From Ctenosaura bakeri (lineage: Eukaryota > Chordata > Lepidosauria > Squamata > Iguanidae), in NCBI GenBank assembly GCA_948474755.1, contig CAOLHI010000389.1, positions 434,001 through 498,000 of the forward strand: DNA of 64,000 nt. The letters are read 5' to 3'. The notes beneath the pieces are model-generated. The model was not told the DNA's origin, ran no database searches, and saw only the letters and a program-made list of their open reading frames with translations. The position numbers and the translations under genes are program-made. Positions 23,758 to 33,735 of this stretch are shown here, in pieces (the first letter of the stretch is position 1; each line of letters starts with the position of its first letter).

Positions 23758-24522
23758 GCCAAGAGAACCCAACAGCTCCTCAGCTACATGGCATCCACCA
23801 CTGCCATGACCTACCTCTCCAGGCTCCGTGCAAGGCCTCTCCAGCACTGGTTCGTCCGGGCCTTCAACCTGCTGCTGGATGACCAGAGACTACTGCTCCA
23901 ACTGCCTCCACAGGTGCGTCCCTCCCTACTATGGTGGCAGTCCTACAACCACCTCCTGTCGGGAATGCCATTCCGGGAGGCGACCCCGCAGGTCACGGTG
24001 ATGACGGACGCCTCCCTCTTTGGATGGGGAGCTCACTGTGGCGAGCTAAGAGTCCGAAGCCAGTGGATCAAAGACGAGACCGTCCTCCACATCAATGCTC
24101 TCGAGCTGCTTGCCATCTGGAAGGTGCTGAAGGCGTTTCGCCACCTCGTGACGGCCCGCACGGTGTTGATCCTCACAGACAACATGACGGCGGTCTGCTA
24201 TGTCAACAGGCAAGGAGGGACTCATTCAACCACCCTCCTCAACATAGCCCTCGATCTCTGGAACTGGTGCGTCCCGCTACGAATCCATCCCGTGGCTGTT
24301 CACCTGGCCAGGCAGGAGAACATCACAGCGGACGCACTCAGCAGGGACACCTCTTGCCACCACGAGTGGTCCCTCTCCAACAGGGCATTCCAGCTGATTC
24401 GGGACCGCTGGGGCAAGCCAACGATCGACCTCTTTGCCACCAGCAAGAACGTGAAGTGCCGTCGGTACTGCTCCAGGGCCGGTCACAATCGCGGGTCCAT
24501 CGGTGATGCCTTCCAGTTCTGA
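23758..24522 (+). pseudogene. Inner DIRS RNase H domain
   Basis: Open frame (about 250 codons) with QVTVMTDASLFGWGAH, ELLAIWKVLKAF, LILTDNMTAVCYVNRQGG and ENITADALSRD. These carry the D-E-D-D residues of RNase H in order. The upstream part (YLSRLRARPLQHWFVRAFN) is the connection region after the lost RT core. Fused downstream to the methyltransferase-like segment. Confidence 0.82.
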
Positions 24523-24755
24523 TGGAATGAGGGACTCCACTATGCTTTCTCTCCATTTCCCCCCTGGGCTGGGTGACATCCAAGATCCTCGCCGACCTCG
24601 TAGCCCCATACTGGCCGAGGCAGCACTGGTTCGCGCCCCTACTCGAGGCTGCTTGCGACCGATTACTCAGGCTTCTGACAACACCGGACCTGCTGTTGCA
24701 CTCTGACGGCCTCGTCCTTCACCAGGACCTGCCGCTCTTGACCCCCCATGCCTAG
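24395..24755 (+). pseudogene. Inner DIRS methyltransferase-like segment
   Basis: Reads FQLIRDRWGKPTIDLFATSKNVKCRRYCS, then (after TGA near 24522) WNEGLHYAFSPFP, SKILADLVAPYWPRQHWFAPLL. This is the region that known DIRS elements annotate as a DNA N6-adenine methyltransferase-like domain. It is broken by one stop and followed by a frame change. Function in DIRS biology is unsettled. Confidence 0.6.
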
Positions 24756-24793
24756 AGGATATTGCCATAGACGATCCCGTCATCGGTAACATC

Positions 24794-25783
24794 TTGACTG
24801 CGGCCAGGAAGGAGTCGACGTGCCGCAACTACCACTACAAATGGCGGCATTTCGTGGCCTTTGCTGAAGAAAGAAGGGAGTCGGTATCGCCTGTCAACCT
24901 GCCTATCGTGCGCAACTTCTCATTGCACCTTCAACAGCAGGGCTTGGCCTTCCCTTCTCTGAAGGTTTACCTCGCCACTATCATGGCATACCAACCTCCA
25001 CGATCTCCATCGGCGGCTTTCTTTCGAGACAGTACCGTCAAGCAGTTCATGAAGGGCCTGCACCACCTCTACCCGCTGGTATCGCCGCCAGTACCGCCGT
25101 AGTCCCTATTTCTGGTGCTATCGCAGCTGACGAGACCGCCCTTCGAGCCCATGGCGACTGCTGACAACAGGCTGCTCACTATGAAGGCTGCCTTCCTGGT
25201 GGCTGTCACCTCAGCCAGGCAAGCGGGAGAGTTGACAGCTCTAAGGGCTGATGAGCTGTACCTCGTCTTCCACAGAGACAAGGTGGTCCTTTGGCCGTTC
25301 ATTTCATTCCTACCGAAGGTGGTGTCTAACTTTCACCTCAGTCAAGACATCATCTCGCCGACCTTCTATCCAGACCCGACGACACGGCTGGAGCAATCCC
25401 TCCATTCCTTGGAAATTTGCTGGACTTTGGCCTTTTACAAGGACAGGACTGCCTCCTTCTGACAGACTCCTCACCTTTTTGTGTGCTATGGTAGGCGTCG
25501 AAGGGGCCACAAGGTGTCCACCCAACGTTTCTCTAAATGGGTGGCACAGATTATCCAGCTGGCATATGAGCTTGCCAAGAAGCCTCCGTCAGCCTTCCTT
25601 CAGGCTCATTCCAACAGAGCCATTGCGACATCTGCAGTCCTCCTCCGGGGAGTCGATCTGCAGGAACTTTGCCATGTGGCAACCTGGTCCCAACCATCGA
25701 CCTTCGTGCACCACTACAGGCTCGACTGCCGGTCCCGCAGAGATGCTCATTTTGGACGTGTGGTGTTGGCTTCCGTTCTCTAG
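24794..25783 (+). pseudogene. Inner DIRS tyrosine recombinase
   Basis: The N-terminal core-binding part (RKESTCRNYHYKWRHFVAFAEE, LKVYLATIMAYQPP) runs to TAG near 25100. After a frame change the catalytic part follows: FLVAVTSARQAGELTAL, AHSNRAIATSAVLL (H-x-x-R) and STFVHHYRL (tyrosine). The box-I position that is arginine in the outer copy (ARRVSDL) is glutamine here (ARQAGEL, codon CAA), a change expected from CpG decay of CGA. TGA near 25462 and another frame change add to the damage. Inactive. Confidence 0.82.
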
Positions 25784-25819
25784 GACCTGACCCATCATTC
25801 AACTGGTAAGCTACACAGT

Positions 25820-25914
25820 CTCCTAGTGTGTGAGGCACAGAGACCACGAAGAAGAAGAACAGGTTGCTTACCTGTAACTGTAGTTCTTTGAGTGGTCATC
25901 TGTGCCCTCACACA
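25820..25914 (+). repeat. Internal complementary region of the inner DIRS
   Basis: The first part (25821-25853) is the reverse complement of the left edge 20400-20432 with one mismatch. The second part (from about 25854 to 25914) is the reverse complement of the right edge 26098-26157 with one mismatch. They meet at GAAGAAGAAGAAC. This is the template that DIRS elements are believed to use to rebuild their uneven ends. Confidence 0.9.
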
Positions 25915-25974
25915 CATACACCCTACCGTCCCCTCTTTTTCAGGTTCCAGTGTTTTTATGGCGGACTACAGAAC

Positions 25975-26157
25975 TGAGGAGCGACCGTTACTCAGCGGGA
26001 GGAGCATGCGCAGTACTGGCATGGGGGAGGGGTTCCCGCCAAGCTACTAAGCTCTAGCATCTTCCGAACGCTCTCACGCACACGTGAAAGCTCCTAGTGT
26101 GCGAGGGCACAGATGACCACTCAAAGAACTACAGTTACAGGTAAGCAACCTGTTCTT
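25975..26157 (-). repeat. Right inverted terminal repeat of the inner DIRS
   Basis: The complement reads like the left repeat (GGAGCTTTC, AGAGCTTAGTAGCTTGGC, AACCCCTCCCCCATGCC). The outer 27 bases or so (ACAGTTACAGGTAAGCAACC) extend beyond anything in the left repeat; they recur only in the internal complementary region. Confidence 0.88.
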
Positions 26158-26265
26158 AGGTAAATATAAGTCAGTGCAGGCAGCTTTTGATTGCACTTTT
26201 TTACAAGCAGTTGTTTAGCATAGTCTTCAGTCTAGTTCAGTACCCACCCTACAAGTAAAGCTTGG

Positions 26266-26370
26266 GAAGTACCCAATCATGGTGGATTGATCCTCCTGCC
26301 ATCCTGAGAATGAGAAGTTGATACTTACATGAATAATCATTCTGGGATGACAGGAGGAGCAATCCACACC
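26266..26370 (+). repeat. Internal complementary region of the outer DIRS
   Basis: The segment reads CAATCATGGTGGATTGATCC, CATCCTGAGAATGAGAAG, then GATACTTACATGAATAATC and GGGATGACAGGAGGAGC. The second half is the complement of the outer right terminus 26570-26630 with a few mismatches. The first half predicts a left terminus that is missing at 16.8 kb but whose relative is seen at 40429. Confidence 0.78.
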
Positions 26371-26630
26371 CACCTCTAGTTTATTTATAGTATTGTTTTT
26401 GTGTTAGTATATTTTTCTGTTGGATGCTTAGTTTAGATGTTAAAGTCTATAGGTAACACTAGATAAGGAAACTGACAGGATGGGACCTGGGGCCAATGGA
26501 AAAAGCTGATTTAGAATTCAAAAGCTCCTGCATTAGGCTGGTGCGAGGGATCAAGACCCAATTGTGGTGGATTGCTCCTCCTGTCATCCCAGAATGATTA
26601 TTCAGGTAAGTACCAACTTCTCATTCTCAG

Positions 26631-28098
26631 GGACAAAATATTGACAATTCATCCTTCTTGCACCTTAAAAATTAGCATATAGTTTCACAGAATATAGGAA
26701 ATAGTGTTACATTTTGTTTTGTCCAGTGCCCAGACATCTGAAGGAGGAAGACTCGATGAGTTTGCTATACCAATAATGTTTGGAGAAATTGGATCGTGCA
26801 TTTTAATGCAAGATCTTGTCCCAGATCAGAAGTTCTTCATATCACAGAATGCAGTTTTGACCAAATGGGCATGCAATAAATTGAGTATTACCTGCTAAAA
26901 TGGTATTTGCTCTGATTGCCAACTACACTCCCTTCCACTGAGTCCAGATTTTTGAAGACTATAATCTCAGATTCACTATTTGATCCTTGCTTTCCAGTCA
27001 TACAAATATGTGGTGATGCACTGAGCCAGGCATCTACAATGCTGAATTCTATGTTGGGGAGCCCACTACGTCCATGCAGCTTTCCAAAGCTGGAATGGAA
27101 GAATGTTACCAATGTGTGAGGAGCCCAGACCTTATTTAATCCTCTCCCCTACTAAACTGGAGGTAGCAGATGAAACCCCTTGAGGTACCCAGAGAATTTA
27201 CCCTCTACTGAGATGGATACTTTACCTTCCCTGTTATTTCAGTCAAGAGATGTATAAGCCAAAGAGGGAAGAGGTGCCTCTGATAGTGTGAGTCCACTAC
27301 AGGTGAAGGTGATGAGAATAAGGCAACTAGTAGCAAAGACCAGGACCTGGGAACATCTTACTCCAGACATACTTATCTAGGAAATAAGTAACTAATTCTT
27401 ATCGCTTGCTGATTTCTCACAATATAGAGTTGTCTGGGAAACAAAGAGCTGTATAACCTTCTGGTGGTTCTTTGAGGCTTTTGAACCAGCCATTTCCTGC
27501 TGTAGTTCCAACCACACTTCAAAAAACTTGGGTCAAAAGTCAAAGAACCATTCAAAACTGTAACCTGTAAGGTAAAAGAGAACAAAGGAGATCAGTAATA
27601 CTGCCATGCTTATTATATAAAAGTTCTTTGTGCATGTAGGTTTGTTTAGCTCCTGGCCTTTTCCAGTTTGTTTTAGACATTTTTGTTACCTTAACTTTCA
27701 AGTGCCTCAATAATTTAAATAGATTTCCTCCTAATCCAAACAGTTTATTTCCTCATTACATATACACTGACTGAACAATTTGTTTTTTGCATTCTTATCC
27801 TGCCTTTTCTTTCATGAGCTCAAAGTGACTTATGCCCTTCCTTCTCCCCTACTTACTCCTCAAAACAGTCTTGAGATAGGTTATGTGGAGAGATGCTGGC
27901 CCAAAGTCAGGAGGGAGTTTAACTTGAACCTCACAAATCATAGACCAAAACTTTGCAACGAAGTGGCTCTGAGCAGAGCAGACACTAATCTTCCTACAGA
28001 GCCACTAAAATCACTTTTCTAAAATGAATTCATGCTCTCTATTTTAGCAAGATTTGGTGCACTCCATTGTTCATATTTTCCTTTATTCTTCCCCTTAG
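26631..28098. other. Intron sequence with one faint SINE or LINE tail
   Basis: A faint SINE/LINE-tail-like block lies at 27790-27960 (GAGCTCAAAGTGACTTA, CTTGAGATAGGTTATG, CTGGCCCAAAGTCA). An open frame at 26704-26898 follows a possible acceptor (TTGTCCAG), but in the phase required by the neighbouring exons it meets a stop. I do not call it an exon. Confidence 0.4.
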
Positions 28099-28250
28099 GC
28101 CTACAAAGATATGCCAGGCTTAGAATTACACGAAAAGCTATCTTCAGCATGTACTTTGACCACCTGGGAACTTTAAATCGTATTAGTCTGAATGCTACAT
28201 CTGTTGATGATGTAGTAGTATCTGTGCTGGATACAAACACTTTATTGAAG
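28099..28250 (+). CDS. CATSPERB: CatSper subunit exon (fourth in window)
   Basis: The exon is 152 bases; two bases complete the glycine begun at 6067, and it ends in phase 0. Acceptor TTCCCCTTAG, donor TGAAG/GTATAG. The frame reads LQRYARLRITRKAIFSM, YFDHLGTLNRISL and VVVSVLDTNTLLK. GLQRY following FYTKAG fits the next propeller strand. Confidence 0.74.
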
Positions 28251-28417
28251 GTATAGTATGCTTTTGAGGTACTAATGAAGCTAATGATAATATGTATACA
28301 TTTCATATGAATGTGCTAATGATAATATTTATGCATTGTAATTATTGCTGTATGGGGATGATCTTTCACTTTTTCAGTGCATCAGAGCTGGATGCTAGTG
28401 TTAAGATCACAACTGGA

Positions 28418-29800
28418 TAAATCTCTGTGGTCTCTATCACTCTTACAAATAGGTCTTCTGCCTGCATCAAACCATGATCAGAACAGTCCAGAAATTAGTA
28501 ATTTTTGGGTGAAATGCCCCTCCTACAGCATGCATGCTTCAGCAGGCTTCAGAGTTGCTCCCTTGGTTGTTTTTTCTTGTTGTAAGAGGAGCTGCATGAT
28601 GATTATTCTACTGCTTCTAAGATGTTGCTGTCATAAGTTAACATTTTTCAGTCCTTCCTCTTCAATTCCTTACTTCCTTGTCAGGCTTCACTTGGCTTTT
28701 TTCCTTCTGAGGATAATAGTACTCTATCAGGTGGACATTCTAAGTGCCTCAGATGTATAGCAGAAGGACATATAAGTGAAAGTTTCTGTATTTGTAAAGG
28801 GTTCAGCAAGCAAGTATGCCACAATCAGGCCTCTTCAGCTGGCTTTTTGGGAGACTTCTCTCCAGATCAGCGATCATTGTCCTGAATCGTCCTTTGTATT
28901 CAATCCCTACTTCTGTTTAGGCTGCAAATTCTAAAGGTGGCTTCAGTTTTATTGGGTAGGATTTTATGCTAGTACCATCTGTATTCATGTTGGTACCATC
29001 AACATCATCTGGGCAGGAACAGATGACCAGAGTGCTAATCACAGCTTCACAATCAACATTCAGATTCAATAAGAATCAATTCAAGGACACTTCAGTTATG
29101 AAAACAAACAAGGCTGCACTTCTCAAGTTTTTTCTTCCTCTCCAGCTCTGGGGCACACCTTAAAATAAAGAACTTCATCAGAAAATGAAATCAGAGACAA
29201 ATGTCTTTTCCCTTCACCTCCTCTCCCTGGAGAAGAAGCATTATGAAAAAGGGAAAAAATAGTCAAGAATCTCCTGCATCACTATTATCCTTAACTCCAT
29301 TGAGAAATCCATCAAAAAGGGAGATGAGAGACAGGAGCCTACTTCCCCCACCCACCAAGAAGCAGCATTGCAAGAAAAACAACATATCTAGCTAGGAACT
29401 TCCTGCATTATTATTGTCCTTGGCTGCACTGATTGTCAACACTACTCCATCTGTATCATAGCCACTGTCCACTATTATGTCTAGTGTTATATATTAATCA
29501 CATCTGAAGACCAAATCACTCAGCTAGTAGAGGCATCAATACAGCCAGTGCTCCCTGTAGACACAATGCCATTCTTAACTAATCTACTTTCTGTTTCACT
29601 CTCAGCCTCTTCTGTCTATTTTAGAGCATTTCTGGCTAGGTCGTAGGTCTTCAGATAAAGTATTATGTTTGGGGGTTTAACGCAGAGAGTGAAATCCAGG
29701 CATTGTTTCACCAATTTCTTTGTCATCACCCCAGATATGTATCTTCTCTAAGATACCACCATCCTTTCCACAAAGAGTCACCTCTATCATAGATGTCAAC
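28418..29800 (+). pseudogene. DIRS-type retrotransposon, left terminus plus gag fragment
   Basis: Left end text CTGTGGTCTCTATCACTC, CAGTCCAGAAATTAGTAA and GCCCCTCCTACAGCATGCATG matches the DIRS left terminal repeat with heavy divergence. A gag remnant follows near 28733 with HSKCLRCIAEGH and FCICKGFSKQ, the same cysteine cluster as in the other copies. Later serine/lysine-rich text (KKGKNSQESPASLLSL) and LEHFWLGRRSSDK fit the middle of gag. The right limit is approximate. No RT or recombinase. Confidence 0.55.
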
Positions 29801-30385
29801 TGGTTTTGTCTGGTTTTCCTGTTCTCCTGGGACAATTTATACAAGAAGGCTTTATGTTTTAAATAAAAAAATAGCTAGAAATAATTTGATAAATGAAGTT
29901 GGAGGATTTTGATAGAACATTAACTAACAGGAAACAGGGTGGGCTTGTTTGTTTGTTCATTTGCCTTCATGTTGCCTGTCATCTGATGATGACACCATGA
30001 ATTTCAAAGTAGAATTTTGAAATTGTTAGATCACAAAAAAGGGAAGTAGCTATTCTAGATTTAGATGGTATACATATTCAATCTATTTTAAACTGACAGT
30101 TTTACAAATGTGTGAGAAATATAAACTATTAGCACATGCACTAAAAAGAAATCTACAGAAAACACAGTTCGCATTTTCAAAAATAACTCTAGCAAACTTT
30201 ATTTAATAAGCAATGAAATTATCAATGAATTTTGGATTTTTTCCTCAATTTCACTTCTTCGGGTCAGATTTTAATGATCCAATGAATTTGCAAGCATTTT
30301 AAAATTCTCTAGATAAGAAACCTGAGGAGGAATCTGACAAAATTTATAAAAATTCCCCTCTTACAAAGACATTTAAGATGCTGTG
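29801..30385. other. Intron sequence, nothing recognised
   Basis: AT-rich. No coding frame and no repeat boundary that I can support. Confidence 0.45.
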
Positions 30386-30389
30386 AAGA

Positions 30390-30610
30390 AAATAAACAAG
30401 AGAAAGTACTAGAATTTGATGGATTCCCAGGTGAATTTTATAAAGCATTTTTGAATGAACTAGTTCAACCAGCTAAATCAGCATTGGACGGCAAAAATAT
30501 TCCCCAAACCTGGCAGAAATCTAAAAGATCTGATGTGATCAGAAGTATCAGATTGATGTGCTCACTGAAGTTGATGAAATCTAGTGCCAACCGTACTTTC
30601 ATAGTTGGCA
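30390..30610 (+). pseudogene. L1-type LINE ORF2 relic
   Basis: Frames read EFDGFPGEFYKAFLNELVQPAKSALDGKNIPQTWQKS, the pre-RT/RT segment of L1-like ORF2 (D-G-F-P-x-E-F-Y-K). Short and without the rest of the element nearby. It is decayed beyond function. Confidence 0.5.
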
Positions 30611-30758
30611 ATAATCTGGGAAGATTCCCAAACTATGGATTTCGTCTTTCATGAGGCAGGCAGTCTCATCCAATGACAACTGAACCTCTATATTCACATT
30701 AATATGCTGTCCCAAAATGAAGTATTCCACAACTTAAGAGGAAGATTATGAAGATTTA

Positions 30759-31288
30759 GGCCCTTTCTGCAGCTTACTTTTTTTGGTGCTGAGGTGCAGG
30801 GATTGCGCGAGCAGCCTCCAGAGAGAGGCTCTCGCATCCCCATTGCTCCAGCTCCGCAGGAGCTGCCTGCTGTTGAGCAGGTAGCACAAGAACCCTACCT
30901 CTTCCTTCCACAGTGCAGCCTGGGAGTTTTCCAGGCTGTGCTGGGGCAGGAAGCATGACTGCCATGGCTCCAGAGGCTCCTGTTACCCTGATTTCTGGGG
31001 TCCTAGGAGGGACACCTCAGTGTGCTCAAATGATATCTAATATACCACAAGAGTGCACCAGAAACTACAGTAACACTCTGCACACACAGCAAGTGTGCGT
31101 GGGGCCCTGGAGCAATGCACAATCGCCCACCATTTTTGGCTGAAAGCCGAAAATGAAAAAGTGTGTGAGTGGCGCCTGCCTTACTCTGGAGTGTCGCGCG
31201 ATTGTGAGTGCATCATGCAGATTGCTCCTCACAATCGTGCAATGCTCCAGGTGCCTTTTTGCATGGCAAATGCCGTGCAAAAAGGGCC
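30759..31288 (+). mobile_element. Harbinger-type MITE carrying a shrunken LTR
   Basis: Ends GGCCCTTTCTGCA and GTGCAAAAAGGGCC are inverted repeats, flanked by the 3-base duplication TTA (30756-30758 and 31289-31291). TTA fits the TWA target of PIF/Harbinger elements. The interior is moderately GC-rich and codes for nothing. An LTR relic sits inside at 30981. Confidence 0.72.
30981..31075 (+). mobile_element. Internally deleted solo LTR (95 bases)
   Basis: Starts TGTTACCCTGATTTCTGGGG and ends CTACAGTAACA like the 913-base LTR at 7069, but the whole middle is missing after GTGTGCTCAAA. Flanks CTCC/CTCT give an imperfect 4-base duplication. The segment before the right end (TGATATCTAATATACCACA) is nearly identical to 7069's 3' end. 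Confidence 0.75.
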
Positions 31289-31291
31289 TTA

Positions 31292-32814
31292 GGAAAATGC
31301 TGTGGTGAAGATCACTCTCTGGTTTTTTATCTTTAGTTCCAAATTCAAAATTATCCCTTTTGACAATGGGATCACCAATTTGTCTATGGGTACAGGCAAA
31401 AGAAAGTTCTTAGACAGAGACCAAACAGTGGCTTAGTTGTTATTAGGAACTCCTGAACTATCACAATTTGATTAAAACAAAATTTGGATGGAGAGCCTTA
31501 CAAATGGGACCAAGTACTAAAATTCCAGTAAGATTGTGGTTCAGCGCATGATCCTTGATAACTGTTTCCCAGTATTCTGGACTTTTTGCTTGGGTGCTTT
31601 TCTTGGATCAGAATAATCAATTCATATGAAGGGTACAGACCTCCTGCTTGGCCTCACAGATTTAACTGTATTCTTGCAATTTCTGGAACCTGGCTCTGTA
31701 ATTGATGGGTTTCTTGCTCCATATACAAGGTAAGTGGAACATTTTGTGGAGACAAAGTGGTTTAATAGGAAAATACAGGATCACTAATTCTTGAATCATG
31801 GCATAGTAGCAGAGCTGTACAAACAGTTATGCCAGAAAAGAGTCATTGAATATAAAAGCCACATGGAACACATTCTTCTAACTGATGAGACACATAAGGG
31901 TGAGAGATGCCCAAAAATGATCAGCCACCAAAATTCTGGTTATTGCAGGGTTCAAAACAAAAGGTATCAAAGAAGCTGAACTTAGGACAGTAAGAATATG
32001 CTATTTTCTTACAGAGCTCATCCTGGCCACTTTACCACTTCACTCAAGTTTTCTATAAACTGGAGGAGTGGTATAGGATAAGACTATTTATTTAGCATTT
32101 TTAAATCAAGATTATGAAAGTAATCTAGTTAGTATCTGAACTTGTTCACATCCCTAAGAGGTAAGGGTGCTTCAAGATTGCCCAGATTTCTTACCATACC
32201 TCTGGATACACCTTGTGAGTGTATCAGCTGAGGATTAGCATAGCACTCGTGGAGGCATATGTATGATTTCTCAGTGACAGATAACAATTTCCTTTAATAC
32301 TATCAGTGGAGGATATGTGTCTGGAGCCTTATTGACAGTGTTCCTGGCAGTATCAGGTCCTGTTGAGAACTGGACTCTTAAACCAAGATTTCAGGGGGAT
32401 GACATCTTGACAGCGGTTTGGGTTTCCAGGAAATTAGAATGTCTCTTGCTCTTCTGTAACAACATTCCTGTTGACTCAGGAAGGGGGACTGTTACACAGC
32501 AGGTACAGAAAAATAATCCCTAACCTGACTCAAATTCTAAGTACAGACACTTGAAACTGGCAGCCTGTTGGACAGAGTGCCTGACCAAGGAGATGGAATT
32601 TCTTTTGACCAAAGCACTATGGATCAGTTTAAAATACCTAAACTAATAATTGAAACTATTACATTTTAATATCTATTGCAATTATGACTAATAATAAATT
32701 CAAATAACTTACTTTTAAAATTTTGATGAGGCAACAGCTTTATTTTTTTCCTAATCTAGTTAAAGTGTCTGCACATGATGAAATCTAATAATTTGTTTCC
32801 TCATTTTGTTCCAG
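31292..32814. other. Intron sequence, nothing firm
   Basis: Short open frames only (31791-31979, 32317-32523). I see no element ends. The last 30 bases form the pyrimidine tract of the next exon. Confidence 0.4.
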
Positions 32815-32960
32815 GAGGATGATTTAGGTTTTAATGCTGCTTTGTCAGCACAGTATGTCACTGAAGAGCAGATGATTTTTTGTAACCATGTGTCATTGGT
32901 TCCAGCAGTACCCAATGCAATGTTCAGTCGTCTGCACATAGGGAAAGTGTTCGTATATGG
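32815..32960 (+). CDS. CATSPERB: CatSper subunit exon (fifth in window)
   Basis: The exon is 146 bases, entering in phase 0 and leaving GG. Acceptor TTTGTTCCAG, donor ATATGG/GTAAAT. The frame reads EDDLGFNAALSAQYV, EEQMIFCNHVSLVPAVP and SRLHIGKVFVYG. The spare GG plus G of the next exon gives glycine. Fits the end of the propeller region. Confidence 0.76.
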
Positions 32961-33735
32961 GTAAATACCAATTAACAGCAAGTATTGGAAAAATTATTTG
33001 TCAAGCAATACTCAATCGTTCCAGAGATTCTTTAGTTGAAAAGAATATCTATTTCAGAGGCCAAAATGAGCAGTGCTAACTTTTAAAAACACAATTTTAA
33101 GGGGAACAGGCTACAAACTACCTGTCCAGACCTAGCAGAAAACAGAATCCAGTTTCAGAATCTTCAGAAAACAGAGTCCCGCTTGCTATGTGCCCTTCAT
33201 GATTACCTCACCCTGAATGTATATTTAGCTGACACCTAATTGGAAGACCTGTACTTAGGAAAGCTTCCTAGAATCTGAATACTATGGGGCCACATAGTAT
33301 GTAGGTATTATTTATTTTTAAATATGCTGTTCTGCTCCATTACCAAAGGAAGTTCTACAACAGGGCACATAAAATTATATTTTAAAAAAATTACAGAAAC
33401 ACTGAGTATGTCATAAAATCGTAAAACCAGCAAAAAGAGAGCAAGCAAGCAAACATAAATTTGGAGTGAATTAATTTCACTTTAAAAATTCAAATTTTTT
33501 TAAATACCTTGGCCATCAGATTTGCCACTATTATAGTAGCCATCAAAATCCAGCAACACCTGCAGTGCTTCTCTGATGCAGGAGAGTGCCAGAGCACCCT
33601 CTCATTCCCCATATCTCTGTATGACCACAAGACACTGCCCTTTTCTCTTCCAGAAGTAATGAGAAGGAAATGATAGATGCTGTCACAATTTTGGGGTAGC
33701 ATTAAGAGACCCTGAGCTTAGTAATGTATTTAAGT
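32961..33735. other. Intron sequence, nothing recognised
   Basis: AT-rich. No supported feature. Confidence 0.45.

Larger units (their letters stand above)
20402..26157 (+). mobile_element. Inner, near-complete DIRS-type retrotransposon (nested)
   Basis: This is 5756 bases, bounded on the left by GTT (20399-20401) and on the right by CTGTTCTT. The left terminal repeat (20402-20575) and right terminal repeat (25975-26157) are inverted copies of each other. An internal complementary region at 25820-25914 carries the complements of both outer edges. Order inside: gag, RT, RNase H, methyltransferase-like, tyrosine recombinase. That combination defines DIRS elements, which are thought to replicate through a circle and integrate with a recombinase rather than a DDE integrase. 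Confidence 0.9.
19680..26218 (+). pseudogene. Outer DIRS tyrosine recombinase, split by the nested element
   Basis: The frame contains LLAITSARRVSDLAAL (box-I arginine), the tail WPHLTRSMVTTVAY (H-x-x-R) and TTFIRHYK (tyrosine nucleophile). All three catalytic signatures of the DIRS integrase are therefore present. The frame stops matching at 20401, where the inner element begins. It resumes at 26158 and runs in frame to TAG at 26216-26218. The N-terminal part is deleted. Without the nested element the C-terminus would be open. Confidence 0.82.
16858..26630 (+). mobile_element. Outer DIRS-type retrotransposon, interrupted
   Basis: The element carries gag (17768-18790), RT (19054-19626) and tyrosine recombinase (from about 19680), then continues after the nested element at 26158. 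An internal complementary region lies at about 26266-26370 and the right terminus at 26565-26630. The left terminal repeat predicted by the internal region was not found near 16.8 kb, so the 5' end is truncated and the start given here is approximate. A deletion removes RNase H, methyltransferase-like and N-terminal recombinase sequence near 19650. Confidence 0.75.

Noticed and set aside
26704..26898. Open frame after a possible acceptor (AQTSEGGRLDEFAIPIMFGE)
   Set aside because: In the phase demanded by the flanking exons it reaches a stop after about 16 codons, and no matching donor is visible.
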